Shown: piece after piece, positions 33,201 through 42,229 of the stretch
How positions within the stretch are numbered: position 1 is the first letter of the stretch
How the letters are laid out: the number at the start of each line of letters is the position of its first letter
Source: Pseudomonas sp.
Lineage (GTDB): Bacteria; Pseudomonadota; Gammaproteobacteria; Pseudomonadales; Pseudomonadaceae
Direction: 5' to 3'
DNA length: 64,000 bases
Assembly: GCF_017744435.1 (NCBI RefSeq)
Contig: NZ_JAGIBG010000022.1
Coordinates: 1-64,000, forward strand
The notes under the pieces: generated by a model
What the model saw: the letters and a program-made list of their open reading frames with translations, nothing else
The model's database searches: none
Told to the model about the DNA's origin: nothing
Made by a program: the position numbers and the translations under genes

Positions 33201-35138
33201 TTTCAAGTCGTTGGCGGCGAGCTTGTTGCCAGCGCGGTCGGCCACGAGGAATTCGAATTCCACCGGGCCGTCGCTGTCGGTTTCCTCACCGTCGAACAGG
33301 CCACGCAGGCCAGGCAGGCGCTCGGCAGGCCAGATTGGCTGTTCGAGGCGGCGGGTGATCGGCCGGCCGCCAGACTCCTGCAGGCTGGCCTGCACGGTCA
33401 ACTGCAGCGGCGAGCGTGCTTCGGCCCAGTGGCTCTCGATATCGACCACGGCCTTGCCGGCCTGGTCGAGGGTCACTTCGTCCAGCTCCAGATCCTGGGT
33501 CAGTTCGGTTTCGGTAACCGAGCCGAACTGGTAACCCGGCAGTGCCGGCACGGCTTCGCGCAGTGGGCGCACATAGGCTTGGCCGCTCAAGCGATTGCCG
33601 GCAGCCGGCGCACCGTAGAGGTAGCGGCCAGTGACCTGGATGCGCGCATCTTCCTCGGGCGACAGCGGCGTATCGCTGCCCTTGAGCTCAAGTGCCAGGC
33701 GCTCGGGCAGGAAGTCTTCGACGAGGAACTCGTAAACCTGCTTGCGCCCGCCACCGAGGTCGAGCAGCAGTTGCCAGCGGCCGGTCGGGGCCTCCGTAGC
33801 CAGTTGCAGTTGGTACTGGTAGAGGCCATTGGCGTCGGCCTCCCAGACAAACTTGCGGCTGACCTGCTCATCCGGGCGACGCACCTCCACGCTGACCGGC
33901 TGGGCCTTGACCGGCTTGCCATCCTGGTCGCGCAGCAAGCCGTTGAGCAGCACCGTTTCACCCGGGCGATAGAGGTCTCGCGGGCCGAAGATGAAGAATT
34001 GCAGCGGGTTGGCCTGGGGGCCGGTAATGTCGAACTCGGCCAGGTCCAGGGCCGCGGTGTTCAGGCGCAGCAAGGTGGTGTGCACGCCCTGGGTAGCGAT
34101 CAGGGTATCGGCCTTGGCCGTGATCGGCAGTTGCGCATGGCCGGCGCCATCGGTCTTGGCCTGGGCCAGCAGCTTGCCCTTGTCGTCATGCAGTTCGAGG
34201 TTGACGTCCTTGAGTGCCTTGCCGCCTTCCAGGGCCTGGGCGAACACGTCCAGGCGATCACGGTAGCGGTGGGCAGACACGCCAATGTCGCTGAGGGTGA
34301 ACAGCGTCGCCGGCTGCGAATAATCATAGGTCCCCGAGGCGCGCATCACGGCCAGGTACACGCCTGGCTCCTGCAGCGGCTTGATCCCGGCAATCGGCAG
34401 CAGCACGGTCTCGCGGGTGTTGCGCGCAGGGTTCAGGTCGAAACGGCCGCTGTAGACCAGCTCGGCCATGTCCAGGGTTTCCTTGGACTGGTAGTAGTAC
34501 AGGCTGCTGTTGCGGCCCCAGTTGGCCAGGAAGGTCGAGAGCATTTCTGGCTTGACCCGGAAGAACTCGACATCGACCTTGGGCACGTTCAGCGCGATCA
34601 CCGGCAGGCCTTCGGCCAGGCGGGTGGGCAGCAACGAACCACGGCTGGCAAAGCCAACGGTAGGTTGCATGTCGCGGGTTTCCAGGCGGCTCACCGATTC
34701 GCTGTCGAGCTGCTTGCCGTTGACCGCCAGCAAGCCCTTGTCGACGGTCAGCACCAGCTTGCGCTGCGGCTCCAGATGGCGCAGGCGCAATTCCATCTGG
34801 TTGTCGGAAAGCTCCCAGGCACCGTCGACCTTGCCCTTGACCGTATCGACCAGGTGCACCTTGGCGGCGAAGTCCTGCTTGGCGTCCAGCGGTGCCGAGA
34901 AGCTGATCGACAGGGTACTGGCGCCATCGAGTTGCACTTCCGAGACATCCAGCACACTGAGCTCGCGCCCTTCGTAGCGCTTGGCGAGGACGGCGGGGTC
35001 CTCGCGCTTGGGCGCCGGGGCCTCGACGGTAGCGCTCGCGGCCGGTTTATCGGTGGCAGCGGGCTTGCCCGGCGTCGAGGAATCACAGGCACTGAGCAAG
35101 GCCAGCGCGCAGGCCAGCAACAATCCTTTGTTGAACAT
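30237..35138 (-). CDS. yfhM: Bacterial alpha-2-macroglobulin lipoprotein
   Basis: The 1633-residue protein is a periplasmic protease trap anchored by a lipid. Lipobox LLSAC gives Cys18; the next residue is Asp, the inner-membrane retention signal in E. coli. A long series of MG domains is followed by the thioester motif CLEQ (Cys1166) in YPYGCLEQTTSG and a helical thioester domain. Proteases that cleave the bait region are covalently trapped, protecting the cell envelope. Full family length is about 1650 residues, so it is intact. It acts with PBP1C, encoded nearby. A large minus-strand gene of this size leaves long spurious ORFs on the other strand. Confidence 0.96.
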   Translation of the reverse strand: MFNKGLLLACALALLSACDSSTPGKPAATDKPAASATVEAPAPKREDPAVLAKRYEGRELSVLDVSEVQLDGASTLSISFSAPLDAKQDFAAKVHLVDTVKGKVDGAWELSDNQMELRLRHLEPQRKLVLTVDKGLLAVNGKQLDSESVSRLETRDMQPTVGFASRGSLLPTRLAEGLPVIALNVPKVDVEFFRVKPEMLSTFLANWGRNSSLYYYQSKETLDMAELVYSGRFDLNPARNTRETVLLPIAGIKPLQEPGVYLAVMRASGTYDYSQPATLFTLSDIGVSAHRYRDRLDVFAQALEGGKALKDVNLELHDDKGKLLAQAKTDGAGHAQLPITAKADTLIATQGVHTTLLRLNTAALDLAEFDITGPQANPLQFFIFGPRDLYRPGETVLLNGLLRDQDGKPVKAQPVSVEVRRPDEQVSRKFVWEADANGLYQYQLQLATEAPTGRWQLLLDLGGGRKQVYEFLVEDFLPERLALELKGSDTPLSPEEDARIQVTGRYLYGAPAAGNRLSGQAYVRPLREAVPALPGYQFGSVTETELTQDLELDEVTLDQAGKAVVDIESHWAEARSPLQLTVQASLQESGGRPITRRLEQPIWPAERLPGLRGLFDGEETDSDGPVEFEFLVADRAGNKLAANDLKVRLIRERRDYYWNYSQSDGWSYNYNEKFLTQSEETISVKAGSTAKLNFQVEWGPYRVEVEDPETGLVSSERFWAGYRAQDNAEGGAVRPDQVKLALDKPAYADGATAKVTVTPPAAGSGYLMIESSDGPLWWQEIEVPAEGKTFDVQLDKQWARHDLYISALVIRPGERKANATPKRAVGVLHLPLARAERKLAVSLQAPEKMRPKQPLTVKIKAANADGSVPKQVHVLLSAVDVGILNITDFKTPDPFASLFGRKAYGADQLDIYGQLIEAGQGRLASLAFGGDAAMAKGGKRPNTTVTIVAQQSLPVTLNDQGEGEATVDIPDFNGELRLMAQAWTEEHFGMAEGKTIVAAPLIAELSAPRFLAGGDRTSLALDLANLSGRAQQLSVEIHTEGQLSLTASAQQTIALAEGQRSTLLIPVQAMGGLGQGKVQVRVNGLQLPGEPANTFEREWTLGVRPAYPAMLKHYRVALKDQPWTLPESDLATFEPAGLEASLALSSRPPLNLAEQIRALEAYPYGCLEQTTSGLYPSLYADAASLKRLGIKGEPAEVRKRKIEMGIEHLLGMQRYNGSFGLWSSDSEEEYWLTAYVTDFLLRARDQGYGVPAEALKKANERLLRYLQERNLIEVDYSENAEHTRFAVQAYAALVLSRSQQAPLGALRSLFERRADARSGLPLVQLAVALDAMGDKPRAEQALQAGLGISRSKGWMADYGSSLRDQALILALLQESKLASNQVDQRLFALSDELAANRWLSTQERNALYLAGRGLLGKPETPWKARLDSAGEVREFNNVEAGMKLEGPLLASPLSVQNEGSETLYQQLTLSGYPRQAPVAGGNGMEIRREYLGMNGQALDLHNLRSGDLVLVHLALKASDRVPDALVVDLLPAGLELENQNLAQSAASLDNASSAVKQWRESMQNASVVHQEYRDDRYVAALKLDGYGTTHLLYLARAVTPGTYRVPPPQVESMYRPNLQAVGDGQGEMTVKAR

Positions 35139-35318
35139 GGAGTGGGAACTCTTTGGCAGCGTGTACGTGAGGGCAGCAACTATAGCGCAACGGTGGGTCC
35201 AGGACTTTCACCGATGCGGCAAGTGAGACCCTGTTCGCGCGGATTGGTTGCCTGGCCGGTACACTGTGTCCAGCCGAATACGGGGGCCGCTTCGCGCCCC
35301 GCAGCCTCAGGAATCGCA

Positions 35319-36656
35319 ATGTCGCAACTGTCCGCCGACTGGCAGCACCACCCCACCCATCGCAAGGTCTGGGCCCTGGCAGCGCCCATGATCCTCTCCA
35401 ACATCTCGGTGCCGCTGGTGGCGCTGGTCGACAGCACCGTGATCGGCCACCTGCCCCACGCCCACCAGCTCGGCGCTGTGGCCGTAGGCGCGACGCTGTT
35501 CACCTTCATGGTTGGCCTGATGGGCTTCCTGCGCATGGGCTCCACCGGCTTCGCCGCCCAGGCAGCCGGACGTGCCGACGGTGCGGCCCTGCGCCAGGTG
35601 CTGGTGCAGGGCCTGCTGCTGGCCGTGGCCTTCGCCCTGCTCATTGGCCTGCTTGCCCTGCCCTTCAGCCAGTTGGCCCTGCACGCCATGCAACCGAGCG
35701 AGGCGTTGCAGCAGTCCACTGAAGACTTCTTCCATACCCGCCTGCTCGGCCTGCCAGCGGCGCTGGCCAGCTATGCGCTGGTCGGCTGGTTCCTCGGCAC
35801 ACAGAACGCGCGCGCGCCGTTGGCGATTCTGCTGACCACCAACCTGCTGAACATCGCCCTCAACCTGTGGTTCGTATTGGGCCTGAACTGGGGCGTGCTG
35901 GGTTCGGCAAGGGCCTCGGTGATCGCCGAATGGAGCGCCGCCCTGCTCGGCCTGGCCCTGACCCGCCCGGCCCTGCGCGCCTACCCCGGGCAGATCGTCT
36001 GGGCTGCGCTCAAGCGTTGGCAGGCCTGGCGGCCACTGCTGGCGGTAAACCGCGACATCTTCCTGCGCAGCCTGGCGCTGCAGTTGGTGTTCCTGCTGAT
36101 CACCGTGCAGGGCGCACGGTTGGGTGAAGCCACGGTGGCGGCCAATGCCCTGCTGCTCAACGGGCTGCTGCTTACCGCCTACGCCCTCGATGGCCTGGCG
36201 CATGCCGTGGAGGCGTTGTGCGGGCATGCCATTGGTGCGCGGGACCGGGATACCTTGCGCCGGTCACTGGTGGTGGCCTGCGGTTGGTCGCTGATCACCA
36301 GCCTGGGGTTTGCCGGGGTGTTCCTGCTGGGCGGGCACCTGTTCATCGACCTGCAGACCAACATCGATAGCGTGCGGGCGGCGGCTTATCCGTTCCTGCC
36401 ATATCTGGCGCTGCTGCCGTTGATTGCGGTGTGGAGTTACCTGCTCGACGGGTTGTTCATCGGCGCGACCCGGGCACGGGAAATGCGTAACGCGATGCTG
36501 TTGTCGGTCATGATCGCACTACCGCTCGGCTGGCTGTCGACTGAACTTGGCAACCACGGACTGTGGCTGGCATTTCTCGGTTTCATGGCTCTACGGGCAC
36601 TGACGCTGGGGGCGACAGGCCTGCGTATGTACCGGCAAGGCAAATGGATCGAGTGA
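35319..36656 (+). CDS. MATE-family efflux transporter, DinF-like
   Basis: The 445-residue protein has 12 predicted membrane helices with the MATE repeat structure. The first half contains VDSTVIGHL and GFLRMGSTGFAAQA, typical of the DinF branch. MATE pumps use Na+ or H+ gradients to expel cationic drugs and oxidants. The start at 35319 follows CAGGAA; the much longer in-frame upstream ORF runs antisense through yfhM and is not real. The gene is divergent from yfhM. The substrate is unknown. Confidence 0.88.
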   Translation: MSQLSADWQHHPTHRKVWALAAPMILSNISVPLVALVDSTVIGHLPHAHQLGAVAVGATLFTFMVGLMGFLRMGSTGFAAQAAGRADGAALRQVLVQGLLLAVAFALLIGLLALPFSQLALHAMQPSEALQQSTEDFFHTRLLGLPAALASYALVGWFLGTQNARAPLAILLTTNLLNIALNLWFVLGLNWGVLGSARASVIAEWSAALLGLALTRPALRAYPGQIVWAALKRWQAWRPLLAVNRDIFLRSLALQLVFLLITVQGARLGEATVAANALLLNGLLLTAYALDGLAHAVEALCGHAIGARDRDTLRRSLVVACGWSLITSLGFAGVFLLGGHLFIDLQTNIDSVRAAAYPFLPYLALLPLIAVWSYLLDGLFIGATRAREMRNAMLLSVMIALPLGWLSTELGNHGLWLAFLGFMALRALTLGATGLRMYRQGKWIE

Positions 36657-36804
36657 TCCTCAGTCCCCCGTGAGCAGTCATGATGGTGAATGCCCCCATG
36701 ATCAAAAGGGATTTTCCCTACAGGTTTAAACTCCGCATCTTACTTACAAAGAAGCACTGACCCATTTAGTTTCACAGCCTCTTCCATTAAGCAGGGAAAG
36801 GCCA

Positions 36805-37674
36805 ATGCAACTCAGTGGAATCAGGCAATGGATCAGCGGAGCTGCAGCAGCTGCCATCGTGGCGATGTCATCCTGCGCATTTGCGGCGGACGACCCCATC
36901 CAGGAAGCGGCACTTCGTTTGGAGAACGCGCTGGATGCGCGGGTCGGCTATGCGATCCATGACACCGGCACAGGTCTGGGGTGGGAGCACCGGGCCGACG
37001 AGCGCTTCCCGATGGCGAGCACAGTGAAGCTGCTGGTGTGTTCGGCCTTGCTGCACCAGGGCCAGGTGAAGATGAAAAAGGCTTGGCAGGTTCAACAGGA
37101 AAGCATCCTGCCTCACTCCCCCGTGACACAGAACCTGGTCGGTAAGCAGGTAGCAGCCTCCGACCTGTGCGCTTTCACTTTGAAAACCAGTGACAATGCG
37201 GCTGTTAATGGTGTGCTGGAGGTATTGGGCGGCCCCGCAGCCGTGAACGCTTTCCTGCAGGAAATCGGTGATCAGACCACGCGATCGGACCGCAATGAGC
37301 CGAGCTTGAACGAGGGACAACCTGGCGACCTGCGTGACACGACTACACCGAAGGCGATGGCAGGCACAATGAGGTCGCTGCTACTGGGCTCTGCGCTTAA
37401 GGATGAGCCGAGAAAGCAGCTGACGGAGTGGCTGATGAGCAATGAGGTAGGCGGCCCGCTGCTGCGGGCCGGCATCCCTGGCGACTGGCGCATCGCCGAC
37501 AGAACCGGAAGCGGGGGCTTTGGCACGCGAGGCGTCGTGGCGGTGATGTGGCCACCCCAACGGGCACCCATTGTCGCCGCCATTTATCTCACCGAAACCA
37601 GCGCTTCCATGGAGCAGCGCAACGCTGCTATCGCCGAAATCGGCCGGGCCATGGTCAAGGCTGTCGCACCATAG
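36805..37674 (+). CDS. Class A beta-lactamase with RTG motif
   Basis: The 289-residue enzyme has a signal peptide (about 27 residues, ending CAFA) and all class A motifs: S72-T-V-K75 (Ambler 70-73), S129-D-N131 (130-132), E165-P-S-L-N169 (166-170) and R233-T-G235 (234-236). Cys residues in LLVCSALL and SDLCAF match the Cys77-Cys123 disulfide. Lys234 is replaced by Arg, as in the CARB/PSE carbenicillinases; most other class A enzymes have KTG or KSG. It would hydrolyse penicillins in the periplasm. No ampR-like regulator is adjacent. The AT-richer 148 bp upstream suggest an accessory gene. Confidence 0.93.
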   Translation: MQLSGIRQWISGAAAAAIVAMSSCAFAADDPIQEAALRLENALDARVGYAIHDTGTGLGWEHRADERFPMASTVKLLVCSALLHQGQVKMKKAWQVQQESILPHSPVTQNLVGKQVAASDLCAFTLKTSDNAAVNGVLEVLGGPAAVNAFLQEIGDQTTRSDRNEPSLNEGQPGDLRDTTTPKAMAGTMRSLLLGSALKDEPRKQLTEWLMSNEVGGPLLRAGIPGDWRIADRTGSGGFGTRGVVAVMWPPQRAPIVAAIYLTETSASMEQRNAAIAEIGRAMVKAVAP

Positions 37675-37686
37675 CCCGGCTACAGG

Positions 37687-39600
37687 TCACGAAGACAAGT
37701 ACGAGGAGCGGGTCAGGCCAAGGCGCAGCGCATCGAGGAACTGAGTCCGCTCACGTGCGCTGATCTTGGCGCTGGCCACCTTGTCGCGGTAATGAGTCAT
37801 CAACTCCTCCGGCGACAGGTGCACGTAACGCAGCATGTCTTCGATGGTGTCGTGGGTCTCGATACCGGCGTGGTACACGCTGCCATCGGCATTCTGGTAG
37901 ATGTTCACCGAGTCGGTGTCACCGAACAGATTGTGCATGTCGCCGAGGATTTCCTGGTAGGCGCCGACCAGGAACACACCCAGCAGGTAGTCCTCGCCTT
38001 CGTTGACCGCATGCACCGGCATGCTGGTCTCGATGCTCTGCTCGTCGACGTACTGGTTGATCTTGCCGTCGGAGTCGCAGGTCAGGTCCTGCAGCACCGC
38101 ACGACGCATCGGTTCTTCGTCCAGGCGGTGCAGCGGGATGATCGGCAGTACCTGGCCGATGGCCCAGGTGTCCGGCAGGCTCTGGAACACCGAGAAATTG
38201 CAGATGTACTTGTCGGCCAGCTTGTCGTTGAGCTCGTCCAGCACCTGGCGGTGCGAGCGCTGGCGGGCTTTCAGCGAGTTGTGCAGGCGGCGGCACACGG
38301 CGAAGTAGCACTGCTCGGCCAGGGCTTTCTCGGCCAGGCTGATCTTGCCATCGGCGTACTGCGCCGCCACGTCGCCCATGTAATGGGTGGCGCGCCAGTA
38401 GGTTTCGGTGACCATCTCGATGTCGGTCGGGCCCAGCAGGTCGACCAGCCATTGCACGGTTTCCGGCAGGGCTTCCTTGTTCTCGATGGTCGGCACGTCG
38501 TCATTGTGCTTCTCGACGTCGGTCACCTGGATCACCAGCATCGCGTGGTGCGCGGTCAGCGAACGGCCGCTCTCGGAGAAGATGTGCGGGTGCGGCAGGC
38601 CCTGCGCGTCGCAGAACTCCTTGAGCATGCCCACCACCACGCCAGCGTAGTCGTCCATGTCGTAGTTGATCGAGCTGGCGTTACGCGAGTGGGTACCGTC
38701 GTAGTCCACACCCAGGCCACCGCCGACGTCGATATGGTCGACCGGCAGGCCCAGCGCACGCAGCTCGCCGTAGTAGCGGATGGCTTCCTTGAAACCGTGC
38801 TGGTAGTCGGCCAGGTTGGCGATCTGCGAGCCCATGTGGAAGTGCAGCAGGCGGATGCCCTGGTCCAGGCCGGCATCGCGGAAGCGCTGCACCACCGAGA
38901 TCAGCTGGGCGGCGGACAAACCGAACTTGGACTTCTCACCCCCGGTGTCGGCCCACTTGCTCGATGCCAGCGACGACAGGCGCACGCGCAGGCCGACCTG
39001 TGGCTTGACCTTGAGATCGGCGGCCTCGTCGATCACCAGGGCCACTTCCGACTCTTTCTCGATGACGATGAACACGTTGTGGCCGAGCTTCTGGCCCATC
39101 AAAGCCAGGCGGATGAACTCGCGATCCTTGTAGCCGTTGCAGACGATGGTGCCGCCTTTCGGCGCCAGCGCCAGCACGGCCAGCAGCTCGGGCTTGGAAC
39201 CGGCTTCCAGGCCGATCGAGACGTTCTGCGTGGCGATGATGTTTTCCACCACCGCTTCCTGCTGGTTGACCTTGATCGGGTACAGCGCGGTGTACTGGCT
39301 CTGGTATTCCAGGCGCGCGATGTTGGCATCGAAAGCGCCGGTCAGCTGGCGTACGCGGTCCTGCAGGATGTCGGGGAAGCGCACCAGCAGCGGCAGCGAC
39401 AGGCCACTCTGACGCAGCTCGTCGACCTGCTCGAACAGGTCGATCGGCGCGCTGCCGGGGCCGTTGGGGCGCACTTCGACGCGCCCGGCTTCATTGATGG
39501 CGAAATAACCAGCGCCCCAATGGCGGATGCCATAAACACTGCGGCTGTCAGCCACGGTCCACTGGCTACCATCGTCTTTGCGTGTGCGTCGTACGGACAT
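37687..39600 (-). CDS. speA: Biosynthetic arginine decarboxylase
   Basis: The 637-residue PLP enzyme converts arginine to agmatine, the first step of the agmatine route to putrescine. The PLP lysine is Lys110 in YPIKVNQQ, and the alanine-racemase-like barrel contains HFHMGSQI, DVGGGLGVDYDGT and SESGRSLTAHH. The C-terminal part carries the second active-site segment with LTCDSDGK. Family length is about 635-660, so the gene is complete. AGGGGA precedes the ATG. It converges with the beta-lactamase gene, stops 12 bp apart, and the next gene upstream is yciH. Confidence 0.96.
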   Translation of the reverse strand: MSVRRTRKDDGSQWTVADSRSVYGIRHWGAGYFAINEAGRVEVRPNGPGSAPIDLFEQVDELRQSGLSLPLLVRFPDILQDRVRQLTGAFDANIARLEYQSQYTALYPIKVNQQEAVVENIIATQNVSIGLEAGSKPELLAVLALAPKGGTIVCNGYKDREFIRLALMGQKLGHNVFIVIEKESEVALVIDEAADLKVKPQVGLRVRLSSLASSKWADTGGEKSKFGLSAAQLISVVQRFRDAGLDQGIRLLHFHMGSQIANLADYQHGFKEAIRYYGELRALGLPVDHIDVGGGLGVDYDGTHSRNASSINYDMDDYAGVVVGMLKEFCDAQGLPHPHIFSESGRSLTAHHAMLVIQVTDVEKHNDDVPTIENKEALPETVQWLVDLLGPTDIEMVTETYWRATHYMGDVAAQYADGKISLAEKALAEQCYFAVCRRLHNSLKARQRSHRQVLDELNDKLADKYICNFSVFQSLPDTWAIGQVLPIIPLHRLDEEPMRRAVLQDLTCDSDGKINQYVDEQSIETSMPVHAVNEGEDYLLGVFLVGAYQEILGDMHNLFGDTDSVNIYQNADGSVYHAGIETHDTIEDMLRYVHLSPEELMTHYRDKVASAKISARERTQFLDALRLGLTRSSYLSS

Positions 39601-39752
39601 TCAAGTCCCCTATAGATAAGTCGAAGTCACTGCCCCGCAAGGAGGCGGGCGCAGTGTAAAAGCCGAAAATGACGATTCGTCCGTGCCCTGGGATAGACCC
39701 TGGTCACGGGAACGAGTTTAGAAAGCGTTGGGCAAAAAATCGCGGGGGCGCA

Positions 39753-40124
39753 TCAGCCGCCGGACTTTTTCGCCTTGAAGCCCTGTTTGATCAGCTCGGC
39801 GATCAGCAGTTCGACATGGTCGCCCTGGATCTCGATGACCCCATCCTTCAGCGCACCGCCGGTACCGCAACGGCGCTTGAGGGTGGTGGCCAGCTCCTTG
39901 AGCTGGTCGAGCGGCAGCGGCACGCCGGTGACGGTAGTCACGGTCTTGCCGCCACGGCCTTTGCTTTCACGACGCACACGGGCGATGCCGTCACCTTCGG
40001 GGATGACTTGCTGCTTGCAGGTGCAGGCGTCCACCGGCTGACCACAGTCGGGGCAATGCCGACCGGCATCGGTGGAGTAAACGAGACCGCCAAGGGCGGC
40101 GAAGGAAGAAGCTTTCTTGGCCAC
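39753..40124 (-). CDS. yciH: SUI1/eIF1-like translation factor YciH
   Basis: The 123-residue protein has an N-terminal Cys pair region (HCPDCGQPVDACTCK), which may bind zinc, and a C-terminal SUI1 domain (about 45-120, with LKRRCGTGGALKDG and IEIQGDH). Bacterial YciH binds the ribosome like eIF1, and has been linked to start-codon discrimination under stress. The GTG start at 40124 is chosen because AGAGGAAC precedes it and the following AKKASSFAALGGLVYST matches the usual N-terminus; the longer ORF runs into low-quality upstream sequence. Confidence 0.88.
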   Translation of the reverse strand: MAKKASSFAALGGLVYSTDAGRHCPDCGQPVDACTCKQQVIPEGDGIARVRRESKGRGGKTVTTVTGVPLPLDQLKELATTLKRRCGTGGALKDGVIEIQGDHVELLIAELIKQGFKAKKSGG

Positions 40125-40328
40125 TTTTGTTCCTCTGTGCTGAGGACAAAAACTGGTCGACGGGAGCCGACCGCGAAGCCCCACTCTGGCAGGGGCGGCG
40201 CTACTGCCGCAAGATCCTGCGGCAGCCCGAAAAGGGCGCGCAGTGTAACGATAAATCAGGCGGTTGCTAAGTACTGGAATGCGCCATTTTGCGAATGATT
40301 TGCGACCTTGGGCTGCTACACCGATCAA

Positions 40329-40372
40329 TGTGGGAGCGGCCTTGTGTCGCGAAAGGGCCGCAGAGCGGCCCC
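40329..40372. repeat. Single REP element, family B
   Basis: TGTGGGAGCGGCCTTGTGTC followed by GCGAAAGGGCCGCAGAGCGG and CCCC matches one arm of the pair at 50308-50424. No inverted partner lies beside it. It sits 7 bp past the stop of the NUDIX gene, which converges on it from the right. Confidence 0.8.
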
Positions 40373-40379
40373 AACTCTA

Positions 40380-40913
40380 TTACAGGCTGGCCTTGTAGCG
40401 CTGCAACGCGGCCAGCGAGTCGGGGCAATACGGCTTTTTCAGGCTTTCCTGCTCGGCCATCTCAAGGCTGATGAATTTCGCCTCGATCACCTCTTCCGGC
40501 TGCAACCGCAACGGTGCATCGGACACCGCCGAATACACCGCGCACCACAGGTGGTTGTCCGGCATATCGAAATAGAAGCGCTCATGAAAGCACAGCTCGA
40601 CGCCTTCGATGCCCAGCTCCTCGGCCAGCTCGCGGGCAGCCGAGTCGTCATACGCCTCCCCTGCCGTCACCATGCCGCCGGCCGCCACGTCCCAATACCC
40701 CGGGTACAGCGCCTTGCTCAAAGCCCGCCGGTGCACGCACAGCTCGCCGGCACTGTTGAACAACAGGATGAACGTGCAGCGGCCGATCAGGCCGCGCTCG
40801 CGCAGCTCGGCCCTGGGCAATGCGCCGAGCACCTGGTCGGCGTCGTCCACCCAGGTGACCAGTTCACGGTCTGAAGCCGCCCGGTGGGCGGCCTCGTTGG
40901 CGCTGATGGCCAT
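40380..40913 (-). CDS. NUDIX hydrolase
   Basis: The 177-residue protein contains a full Nudix box GX5EX7REUXEEXGU at about residues 86-108 (GGMVTAGEAYDD...ARELAEELGI). The fold before it (ILLFNSAGELCVHRRA) and the YWDVAAGG segment resemble the isopentenyl-diphosphate isomerase-like and YfcD-type Nudix enzymes. It would hydrolyse a nucleoside diphosphate-linked or pyrophosphate substrate. It starts 2 bp after the upstream DUF2333 gene ends, so they form an operon. The substrate is unknown. Confidence 0.85.
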   Translation of the reverse strand: MAISANEAAHRAASDRELVTWVDDADQVLGALPRAELRERGLIGRCTFILLFNSAGELCVHRRALSKALYPGYWDVAAGGMVTAGEAYDDSAARELAEELGIEGVELCFHERFYFDMPDNHLWCAVYSAVSDAPLRLQPEEVIEAKFISLEMAEQESLKKPYCPDSLAALQRYKASL

Positions 40914-40915
40914 GC

Positions 40916-41983
40916 TCAACCCTGCGACAGCAACTGACGCAGGTCGATGACCGCGGCGTTGGCCCGGGAAATGTAGTTGGCCATGACCAGCGAGTGGTTG
41001 GCCCACATGCCGAAGCCGCTGCCATTGAGCACCATCGGGCTCCACAGTGGCTCCTGCGAGGCTTCCAGCTCACGAATGATCTGGCGCACGCTGACCGTGG
41101 CGTTCTTCTTCGCCAGCACGTCGGCAAAGTCGACCTCGATGGCGCGCAGCAGGTGCGACAGCGCCCAGGCCTGGCCACGGGCTTCGTAGAACACGTTGTC
41201 GATCTGCAGCCACGGGGTTTCAACCAGCTCTTCATCCACCTGCGGCGCCTGGCCGGCGATCACCGATTCGGTCTTCAGGGTAGTGTTGAGCTTGACCCGG
41301 CCCACACTGGCCGAGAGGCGCTGCGACAGCGAACCCAGGCGGGTGGCCACGTCACCCAGCCAGTTGTTCAGGTTGTCGGCGCGGGTATAGAAGGCGGCGC
41401 CCTTGTCGCCAGCGGCCAGGCGCGCCTGGTAGCGGCTCAGCGACTTGATGCCCTCTTCGAACTCCGACTCGCTCGATGGCAGGATCCAGCTCTTGTTGTC
41501 GAAGTTGAAGCGCGGCTCGGCCTTGGCCAGATCGGCATCCTCGGTGGACTGCGACTGCGAACGGGCGAAGTCCTTGCGCAGGGCCCGGGACAGGTCACGC
41601 ACCTGTACCAGCACGCCGTATTCCCAGCTCGGCATGTTGTCCAGCCACAGCCCGGGCGGGAAACGGTCATTGGAAATATAGCCACCCGGCTTGTTCAGCA
41701 GGGTGCCGGCCACGGTCTTGAGGGTCTCGATGGTGGTGTAGCCCACCACCATCTGCTGGCCGTTGCGCTCGGCGGCTGCCTGGGCATTCTGCTGCACCGG
41801 GAACAGCGCCGGCTCTTCGCTCCAGTACCAGCCCAGGCCCAGGCACACCAGCAGGTACAGCCCGATCAGGGTCCCCAGGGCACGGCTCCAGAGCCCGCCA
41901 AAATAGCTGCGGGCAGCGGCGCGGCGGCCATCGACACGCTCGCGGGGCTCGGCTTTGGCCTCGCGGTTTTTCCAGTCCAGCAT
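40916..41983 (-). CDS. DUF2333 family membrane-anchored protein
   Basis: The 355-residue protein has one membrane helix near residues 35-53 (ALGTLIGLYLLVCLGLGWYW) after a basic start, then a helical periplasmic domain of about 300 residues. The conserved PGGYISNDRFPPGLWLDNMPSWE segment marks DUF2333. The function is unknown. AAGGAC precedes the ATG by 7 bases. It is the first gene of a two-gene unit with the NUDIX gene and is divergent from gcbA, 246 bp away. Confidence 0.85.
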   Translation of the reverse strand: MLDWKNREAKAEPRERVDGRRAAARSYFGGLWSRALGTLIGLYLLVCLGLGWYWSEEPALFPVQQNAQAAAERNGQQMVVGYTTIETLKTVAGTLLNKPGGYISNDRFPPGLWLDNMPSWEYGVLVQVRDLSRALRKDFARSQSQSTEDADLAKAEPRFNFDNKSWILPSSESEFEEGIKSLSRYQARLAAGDKGAAFYTRADNLNNWLGDVATRLGSLSQRLSASVGRVKLNTTLKTESVIAGQAPQVDEELVETPWLQIDNVFYEARGQAWALSHLLRAIEVDFADVLAKKNATVSVRQIIRELEASQEPLWSPMVLNGSGFGMWANHSLVMANYISRANAAVIDLRQLLSQG

Positions 41984-42229
41984 GGCTTTGTCCTTAATCA
42001 GTCACGACGGTTCAGGGCTTGGACCACAGGCCAGCGCCAGGGTGCCACGGCAAGCCCGCGTCGCAGCACTATAAAGCAGACACCGCCGTACGCATAAGCG
42101 ACCAATGAGTCAGTAACTGAATATTCGTTCGCGAGCCTTTGTTGAGGCGGCACACATACGGGTGGAAAAAGTGGTGCTAGCATACAGCCATCATCGAACC
42201 TGCATAGCCCACTAACAAGTAGCCAGGAC

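Noticed and set aside
31800..36656. A 1618-codon plus-strand reading frame running through yfhM and into the MATE gene
   Set aside because: The first 1170 codons are the exact antisense of yfhM and have no domain signature. Long antisense frames are expected in GC-rich DNA. Only the last 445 codons are the MATE transporter.
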